NCBI GenBank assembly: GCA_947165805.1
Contig: CAMVBT010000099.1
Span: 1 to 8,306, forward strand
Reading direction: 5' to 3'
Length of the DNA: 8,306 bases
From: an uncultured Clostridia bacterium
GTDB taxonomy: Bacteria > Bacillota > Clostridia > Oscillospirales > Ruminococcaceae
Shown here: positions 1 to 8,306 of the stretch, one piece after another
How the letters are laid out: every line of letters begins with the position of its first letter
Numbering within the stretch: the stretch's first letter is position 1
Made by a program: the position numbers and the translations under genes
The notes under the pieces: generated by a model
What the model was told of the DNA's origin: nothing
Database searches by the model: none
Seen by the model: only the letters and a program-made list of their open reading frames with translations

Positions 1-427
1 CGGAAGCCCTCACATTTCCGTAGATGCTGTCGCGGCAGAGCGCTTCGTGCATATCCGCGAAGATGCGCTCGAGACGTCCGGTGCCGGCCAGCGTGAACAC
101 ACGCGGCCTGTCGAGTCCTATCTCCGCGAGCATACGCTCACAGCCGGAGCCTCCGGGTATTATCCAGTGGTTGTCCCAGACGTCGCCGACCGGATAGTAT
201 TCGTGCGGATAGGACGCGGGGATAAAGAAGCCCATGCCGCTCTTTATCTCTGTCTTTCTGCCGTCGATCTCGAGTATCCCGCTGCCCTTGGTGCAGTAGA
301 ATATCTGCGGGTAGGCGTACTCGGTGCCGCGCCGTGTAAGCGGCTGACAGTCGTGCATACCGATGCTTATGAGATATATCGGGAACCTGCTTTCCCGGCC
401 TATTATGGGGTAATGAAAATAAAACAC
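1..427 (-). CDS. AraC-family transcriptional regulator, N-terminal sensor part (partial, runs off the left edge)
   Basis: Reading the minus strand from a GTG at 427-425 gives 142 open codons to the window edge. The predicted product begins MFYFHYPIIGRESRFPIYLI. It has the pattern of the AraC-type cupin sensor domain: a stretch ending in a sugar-pocket-like PQIFYCTKGSG, a turn ILEIDGRKTEIKSG, then GFFIPASYPHEYYPVGD and a WDNHWIIPGG strand, followed by helices (CERMLAEIGLDRP, RIFADMHEALCRD). In this family the cupin half binds a small effector, usually a sugar, and a C-terminal pair of helix-turn-helix motifs binds DNA. That second half lies beyond position 1 and is not seen. The GTG start is supported by a GGAGG site 6 bases upstream; no in-frame ATG fits as well. 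The gene is divergent from the fucosidase operon, so it is probably its local activator and may regulate itself. The target sugar is unknown. Confidence 0.85.
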   Translation of the reverse strand, partial: MFYFHYPIIGRESRFPIYLISIGMHDCQPLTRRGTEYAYPQIFYCTKGSGILEIDGRKTEIKSGMGFFIPASYPHEYYPVGDVWDNHWIIPGGSGCERMLAEIGLDRPRVFTLAGTGRLERIFADMHEALCRDSIYGNVRAS

Positions 428-433
428 AGTCTG

Positions 434-438
434 CCTCC
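434..438 (-). promoter_or_regulatory. Ribosome-binding site that fixes the GTG start of the AraC regulator
   Basis: The minus strand reads GGAGG here, followed by 6 bases (CAGACT) and then GTG at 427-425. This spacing decides the non-ATG start of the divergent regulator. Confidence 0.75.
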
Positions 439-448
439 AAAAAAAATT

Positions 449-465
449 CGATAATGTTAATATCG
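449..465. promoter_or_regulatory. Short inverted repeat in the regulator leader, possible operator
   Basis: CGATA (449-453) and TATCG (461-465) form a perfect 5-bp inverted repeat around a 7-base spacer. It sits just downstream of the minus-strand -10 element (476-481), so it would lie at or just after the transcription start of the regulator gene. This is a plausible autoregulatory operator. The arms are short and the region is AT-rich, so chance is a real alternative. Confidence 0.3.
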
Positions 466-475
466 TTATATCTTA

Positions 476-504
476 ATAATATCATCTATTGATTTGATTG
501 TCAA
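476..504 (-). promoter_or_regulatory. Sigma-A-type promoter for the AraC regulator gene
   Basis: On the minus strand a perfect TTGACA -35 box (504-499), a 17-base spacer and a TATTAT -10 box (481-476, five of six consensus bases) are present. TGA directly before the -10 gives an extended -10 motif. Predicted transcription starts near 469, leaving a leader of about 40 bases before the GTG at 427. The elements overlap the opposite promoter at 489-517. Confidence 0.7.
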
Positions 505-517
505 TACCTGATATAAT
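489..517 (+). promoter_or_regulatory. Sigma-A-type promoter for the fucosidase/binding protein/galactosidase operon
   Basis: TTGATT (489-494, four of six -35 consensus bases), a 17-base spacer and a perfect TATAAT (512-517) are present. TGA before the -10 (509-511) makes it an extended -10 promoter. Transcription would begin near 524, about 30 bases before the ATG at 554. The weak -35 beside a perfect -10 is typical of a promoter helped by an activator, which fits the divergent AraC gene. Its -35 lies inside the spacer of the regulator promoter. Confidence 0.7.
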
Positions 518-553
518 ATAAAGCGAAGATAATTCTATCGGGGAGGTCAGTGT

Positions 554-1981
554 ATGATATCCGACGAAAGGCTCATAAAAGTCGTACCGTCACAGAGACA
601 GCTGAAATTCCAGCAGCTCGAGTTCTACGCATTCATTCATTTCACGGTCAACACATTCACGGACAAGGAATGGGGCGACGGCACCGAATCACCGGAACTA
701 TTCACGCCTATGAAGCTCGATGCCGAGCAGTGGGTGAAGGCTGTGATGTCGGCGGGAATGAAGGGGCTGATACTCACCTGCAAGCACCACGACGGCTTCT
801 GCCTGTGGGACACGGAGCTGACGGAGCATAACGTTATGAACAGCCCCTACGGCAAGGACGTTGTGCGCGAGGTGTCCGCCGCGTGCAGGAAATACGGGAT
901 AGCTTTCGGGGTATATCTCTCCCCGTGGGACAGGAACTGCCCGCTTTACGGGCGCGGCAGAGAGTACGACGATTTCTTCATCGGCCAGCTCACCGAGCTG
1001 CTGACGGGCTACGGGAACGTGTTCTCCGTGTGGTTCGACGGAGCCTGCGGCGAGGGGCCGGACGGCAGAAAGCAGTACTACGACTGGGACCGCTATTACG
1101 CCGTGATACGCGCGCTGCAGCCCGGAGCCTGCATATCGGTATGCGGCCCCGATGTGCGCTGGTGCGGCAACGAAGCCGGCCATACGCGCCACGCCGAATG
1201 GAGCGTCGTGCCGCTGCGGGCGCGTGACAGCGAGATAATATCGGAAAAAAGCCAGCATGAGGACGACGAGGAGTTCAGACAGCGCCGTGTGGACGCGCGC
1301 GACGAGGATCTCGGCAGCAGGGACGCCCTCGCGGACGAGCCGGAGCTTATATGGTACCCGGCGGAGGTCAACACCTCGATACGCCCGGGCTGGTTCTGGC
1401 ATGAGAACGAAAACGACAAGGTGCGCTCACTGAAGGAGCTCTCCGATATCTACATACGCTCGGTCGGCGGCAACGCCACGTTCCTGCTCAATATCCCGCC
1501 CACAAAGGACGGCCTGCTGCATGAGCATGACGTGAAGCGGCTCGCGGAGCTCGGGGAGTTCCTGCGCGGCGCGTTCGCGGAAAACCTTGTTCCCGGAGCA
1601 CAGCTCGGCTGCGAGAGCGAAAAGCCGGGTCATGAGATAGAAAACGCGGTAAAGGACAGCTATGAAAGCTGCTATATCCCGACCTCGAGCTGCGCGGATA
1701 TACAGATACAGCTCCCGCGGCGGGAAAGGCTCGGATATCTCGTTATCAAGGAGAATATCACGATGAGCCAGCGCATCGAGAGCTTCGCCGTCGATGTGTC
1801 GGAGAACGGCTGCTTCCGCGAGATATACCGCGGGACCACAGTGGGATATAAGCGCATAGTTCCGCTCGAAGATACCGAAACGGACTGTGTGCGCATAAGA
1901 ATAACGGATTCGAGAGTCGCGCCGACCGTTTCCTTCATCGGAGTGTACAGGTCGGCGGAAAACAAGTCGGTAAACCAATGA
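554..1981 (+). CDS. Alpha-L-fucosidase, glycoside hydrolase family 29 (probably subfamily B, alpha-1,3/1,4)
   Basis: This 475-residue intracellular enzyme hydrolyses terminal alpha-L-fucose with retention of configuration. GH29 landmarks are intact: HFTVNTFTDKEWGDGTESP (about 29-47), the HHDGFCLW sugar-pocket motif (78-85), YLSPWDR (121-127), VWFDGACGEG with the likely nucleophile D162, and GPDVRWCGNE with the likely acid/base E207, 45 residues on. RPGWF and LLNIPP follow, then a beta-sandwich-like C-terminal part from about 370. The EWGDG and RWxGNE patterns and the nucleophile-acid/base spacing resemble subfamily B, which acts on alpha-1,3/1,4 fucose in Lewis-type branches; this assignment is from memory of the family. 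There is no signal peptide, so it should be cytoplasmic. ATG 554 is chosen because GGGGAGG (540-546) lies 7 bases upstream. It is the first gene of the operon, with 19 bases to the next. It appears complete. Confidence 0.93.
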   Translation: MISDERLIKVVPSQRQLKFQQLEFYAFIHFTVNTFTDKEWGDGTESPELFTPMKLDAEQWVKAVMSAGMKGLILTCKHHDGFCLWDTELTEHNVMNSPYGKDVVREVSAACRKYGIAFGVYLSPWDRNCPLYGRGREYDDFFIGQLTELLTGYGNVFSVWFDGACGEGPDGRKQYYDWDRYYAVIRALQPGACISVCGPDVRWCGNEAGHTRHAEWSVVPLRARDSEIISEKSQHEDDEEFRQRRVDARDEDLGSRDALADEPELIWYPAEVNTSIRPGWFWHENENDKVRSLKELSDIYIRSVGGNATFLLNIPPTKDGLLHEHDVKRLAELGEFLRGAFAENLVPGAQLGCESEKPGHEIENAVKDSYESCYIPTSSCADIQIQLPRRERLGYLVIKENITMSQRIESFAVDVSENGCFREIYRGTTVGYKRIVPLEDTETDCVRIRITDSRVAPTVSFIGVYRSAENKSVNQ

Positions 1982-2000
1982 GTGAAAGGAGAACGAAACA

Positions 2001-6576
<4,576 letters not shown>

Positions 6577-6582
6577 CAATTA

Positions 6583-6623
6583 CGGAGCCGGCCTTTATTC
6601 AGGCTGTCCGAACCCCGGCTCCG
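6583..6623 (+). other. Stem-loop with a nested hairpin downstream of the beta-galactosidase gene
   Basis: CGGAGCCGG (6583-6591) is complementary to CCGGCTCCG (6615-6623), giving a perfect 9-bp GC-rich stem starting seven bases after the stop codon. A small GCCT/AGGC hairpin (6591-6594 with 6601-6604) lies at the base of the loop and shares one base with the outer stem. No T-run follows, so it is not a classical terminator by itself. It may protect the 3' end of the operon mRNA or assist the true terminator just downstream. Confidence 0.55.
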
Positions 6624-6634
6624 CGCATAAAAAC

Positions 6635-6671
6635 AAAACTTCCGATGTCAGAACGTCATCGGAAGTTTTTT
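6635..6671. terminator. Bidirectional intrinsic terminator between convergent genes
   Basis: A perfect 13-bp stem pairs 6635-6647 with 6657-6669 around a 9-base loop. On the plus strand the right arm ends in a T-run (6666-6671). On the minus strand the A-rich left flank (6630-6638) becomes an interrupted T-run. It therefore can stop the glycosidase operon arriving from the left and the nucleotidyltransferase gene (stop at 6690-6692) arriving from the right. Confidence 0.88.
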
Positions 6672-6689
6672 ATACTCGAATGATCTGCT

Positions 6690-7562
6690 TCACTGCCCCG
6701 GGAGCGTACCGGAATGTGCGCTTTCCAGAAATTCCCGCGCGCATTTCCCGGCTTCTTCGGGATACTCATAGCCCCGTTTTTCAGCGACGGTGCGGGCAAG
6801 ACGCGTGAACAGCCTGTGTGTGGCAAGCAGGGCTCTTTCGCAGTCTTCCCTGTCGTAGTGCGCGAAGCAGTCCCTCACCTCCGTGAGCACGTCCTCGCCC
6901 GCCCAGCGGTCGAAGAAGCGCCCGAAATTCCACACGTCCGCTCCCGTCGTCATCGTCAGCCGGGACTGCTCCGCCATTTTCAGCAGCAGCCTTTTCAGGT
7001 AAGCGTCGATGCACATTTTCGCCGCCCACAGCTCACCGCGCAGGAGCTTCTTGCGCGCCCAGATATTGTGGAAGAAGAAGTCATTGACCGTATTCGTGAA
7101 CTCCTCCGCGGACATTCCGGGACACCCGGTCTTGTCCTTCAGATACCGCGGCAGCTTCCCCGCGAAGCCGTCCGCGTCGTACAGCAGCTTGCAGCCGCGC
7201 TCCATGAGCAGGGCCGCCTCGCCCTCTTCCAGCGCGCCGGTGAACTGTACGGGAGTCAGTATTATCATGTCAACGTCCCTGTCACCGTCGTATATGACGC
7301 GCCTTTCACGCCCTCCTCCGAGAGTCGGCTCGATGAACGATACGCTCACCTTTCCGAACAGAGCCGGTATCTCCCCGGAGAACCATTTCTCCGGCTCCTC
7401 CGTCACTATGAAAAGGTCGAGATCCGAATACTCGTCCGCGGGTATGTCCTCCCGCGTCGATGAGCCTATCGCTATCACAGCACGCACCGCGGCGTTCTCC
7501 GCTGCAAAAGCGCATATCAGGCTCTTTATATCCGCGTAGCGGTCTTTCATTTCTCCGCTCAT
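6690..7562 (-). CDS. ANT(6)-like nucleotidyltransferase (aminoglycoside 6-adenylyltransferase family)
   Basis: This 290-residue cytoplasmic protein has the length and layout of streptomycin 6-adenylyltransferases (AadE/AadK type). The N-terminal polymerase-beta-like nucleotidyltransferase domain carries VIAIGSSTREDIPADEYSDLDLF, with G33-S34 and the metal-binding pair D47 and D49, and a third candidate acid D98 in DRDVDMIIL. The helical C-terminal half (about 150-285) matches the family pattern: EEFTNTVNDFFFHNIWARKKL, AAKMCIDAYLKRLLLKM, ALLATHRLFTRLARTVAE, GYEYPEEAGK. Known family members transfer AMP from ATP to streptomycin. Here the usual GSRT-type motif reads GSST, and the gene sits among unrelated housekeeping or sugar genes, so a resistance phenotype is not established; it may have another substrate. 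The ATG at 7562 is preceded by GGGGAGG (7575-7569) 6 bases away and is preferred to the second Met. The gene follows the chemoreceptor terminator and converges on the galactosidase operon. Confidence 0.82.
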   Translation of the reverse strand: MSGEMKDRYADIKSLICAFAAENAAVRAVIAIGSSTREDIPADEYSDLDLFIVTEEPEKWFSGEIPALFGKVSVSFIEPTLGGGRERRVIYDGDRDVDMIILTPVQFTGALEEGEAALLMERGCKLLYDADGFAGKLPRYLKDKTGCPGMSAEEFTNTVNDFFFHNIWARKKLLRGELWAAKMCIDAYLKRLLLKMAEQSRLTMTTGADVWNFGRFFDRWAGEDVLTEVRDCFAHYDREDCERALLATHRLFTRLARTVAEKRGYEYPEEAGKCAREFLESAHSGTLPGQ

Positions 7563-7577
7563 TATGTTCCTCCCCGT

Positions 7578-7591
7578 ATTATCGTGATAAT
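7578..7591. promoter_or_regulatory. Small palindrome in front of the nucleotidyltransferase gene
   Basis: ATTATC-GT-GATAAT is a 14-base sequence with 6-bp inverted arms. It lies directly upstream of the GGGGAGG site of the nucleotidyltransferase gene and downstream of the preceding terminator. On the minus strand GATAAT (7583-7578) could serve as a -10 box, but I see no convincing -35 box upstream. It could be an operator or a weak promoter element. Confidence 0.3.
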
Positions 7592-7598
7592 TGCCGTG

Positions 7599-7635
7599 AA
7601 AAACTCCCGCCCCCCGGAAAGTCCCGGGACGGGAG
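7599..7635 (-). terminator. Intrinsic terminator of the chemoreceptor gene remnant
   Basis: Read on the minus strand, CTCCCGTCCCGG (7635-7624) pairs with CCGGGGGGCGGGAG (7617-7604). The GC-rich stem has a small bulge and is followed by TTTTT (7603-7599). It begins seven bases after the chemoreceptor stop codon (7642-7644) and would separate that gene from the nucleotidyltransferase downstream. Confidence 0.8.
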
Positions 7636-7641
7636 CGTTTC

Positions 7642-8306
7642 TCATCTCTGGAATTTCGAGATTATGTCGTTGATATCCTGCGCGGTCTGCTTGTTCTTTC
7701 CAATGAACTCGTCGAGCTGCTTGACCATCTCATAGGTCGCCTGTGTCTTTTCGTGGATATTGCCGACACCGGCCTCATTCTCGCCTACGACCGTATGGAG
7801 CTGGACTGTCTCGGACTGTATCCTCTCGATTATCTCCGACATTCTGTCCATATCGGAGTTGACTTCCTCAATGGAGCTCTTGAGCTTGTCGGATATTTCG
7901 TGCATATCCTTGAATATGCCGGATATGTCTGTCTTGATGAACGTGATTATCTCATCGAAGCACGATGACCGTTCCGAGTATGATGACGAGCACCGCGATC
8001 AATACGAATATGATGACCGAACTCTTTATCGCGGCGCTGTCGCTCATGAGCTTCGCGGTCTCATACTTCATCGTGAGCATAAGGTTGAACTCCGGCATAC
8101 TCTGGTATGCTATCGTGTAGTTTCCGTCGATGTATGTACCGTTCTTTGCGGAGCCGGACACTTTCTTCATTATCTCGAGCAGTGCGGGCTCCTTGATCTC
8201 CTGTATTATCTTTGTGTTGTCGGTATGGTATGCGAAGATGTTGTTCGCGGTATCGAGCACCGCGTATTCCGCGTTCTCGAACGACTGCACCTTCATTTTC
8301 GCGAGG
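7642..8306 (-). pseudogene. Methyl-accepting chemotaxis-type receptor, frameshifted and lacking the signalling tip (5' end beyond the window)
   Basis: Minus strand, entering from the right edge. The first frame (8306 to the stop at 7954-7952) encodes the end of an extracellular Cache-like sensor domain (YAVLDTANNIFAYHTDN, GTYIDGNYTIAYQSMPEFNL) and one transmembrane helix (SSVIIFVLIAVLVIILGTVIVL), then stops at once. The continuation is in another frame from about 7960 to 7642: FDEIITFIKTDISGIFKDMHE, then a long coiled coil (KSSIEEVNSDMDRMSEIIER, GNIHEKTQATYEMVKQLDEF, DINDIISKFQR). Skipping one base between 7998 and 7952 joins the two frames. The later ATG at 7905 has no usable ribosome-binding site, so a separate gene is unlikely. 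Even rejoined, only about 105 residues follow the membrane helix, with no HAMP motif and no conserved receptor hairpin tip. This suggests an internal deletion plus frame loss. Alternatives are a sequencing error on an unusual short receptor. Confidence 0.7.

Noticed and set aside
47..454. Plus-strand open frame of 135 codons at the left end
   Set aside because: The minus strand here encodes an unmistakable AraC-type sensor domain with a ribosome-binding site and promoter. The plus frame has no ribosome-binding site and no recognisable sequence.
138..485. Minus-strand open frame starting at an ATG at 485
   Set aside because: It is a different frame from the AraC sensor, starts inside the promoter region and gives an Arg-rich sequence without motifs. 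The GTG-initiated frame is the real gene.
498..517. TTGTCA at 498-503 as the -35 box for the operon promoter
   Set aside because: The spacing to TATAAT is only 8 bases, too short for a sigma-A promoter. TTGATT at 489-494 gives the ideal 17.
7642..7905. Separate small coiled-coil gene starting at the ATG at 7905
   Set aside because: There is no properly spaced ribosome-binding site, and the frame continues upstream with sensible receptor-like sequence towards the membrane helix. It is best read as the second half of a broken receptor.
7952..7998. Programmed frameshift in the chemoreceptor
   Set aside because: The junction reads CTT CGA TGA. It lacks the prfB-type slippery CTT-TGA arrangement and any adjacent stimulatory element I can recognise, and chemoreceptors are not known for recoding. 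Mutation or sequence error is simpler.

Overview
The window looks like a chromosomal segment from an anaerobic member of the Bacillota (Clostridia), probably Oscillospiraceae/Ruminococcus-like and gut-associated. The evidence is strong AAAGGAG/GGGGAGG ribosome-binding sites, a moderately high GC content combined with frequent ATA isoleucine codons, a Gram-positive-type lipoprotein substrate-binding protein, and a host- or plant-glycan gene set. The genus is an inference. I see no mobile elements, tRNA, rRNA or CRISPR.

Layout. (1) Positions 1-427, minus strand: the N-terminal sensor half of an AraC-family regulator, starting at GTG and running off the left edge. (2) Positions 428-553: a compact divergent control region in which two sigma-A-type promoters are interlocked and almost symmetrical. 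(3) Positions 554-6576, plus strand: a tight three-gene operon made of a GH29 alpha-L-fucosidase (554-1981), a sugar ABC-transporter substrate-binding lipoprotein carrying a rubredoxin-like four-cysteine insert (2001-3536), and a GH2 LacZ-type beta-galactosidase (3553-6576). (4) Positions 6577-6689: a structured intergenic region ending in a bidirectional terminator between convergent genes. (5) Positions 6690-7562, minus strand: an ANT(6)-like nucleotidyltransferase. (6) Positions 7599-8306, minus strand: a terminator and, upstream of it, the 3' part of a Cache-type methyl-accepting chemotaxis receptor that is frameshifted and lacks the signalling tip.

How the genes fit together (inference). 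Neither glycosidase has a signal peptide, while the binding protein is a surface lipoprotein. The simplest model is import followed by degradation. The binding protein captures a short fucosylated, galactose-containing oligosaccharide (Lewis-type, mucin or milk-oligosaccharide fragment) and hands it to a permease/ATPase encoded elsewhere. In the cytoplasm the fucosidase removes the fucose branch and the LacZ-type enzyme then removes the exposed beta-galactose. The divergent AraC regulator would sense the sugar and control the operon through the shared promoter region. No permease genes lie in the operon, so the binding protein is an orphan here.

The least ordinary signals are the CX2C-X14-CX2C rubredoxin-like insert in an extracellular binding protein, the near-palindromic divergent promoter pair, and the broken chemoreceptor.
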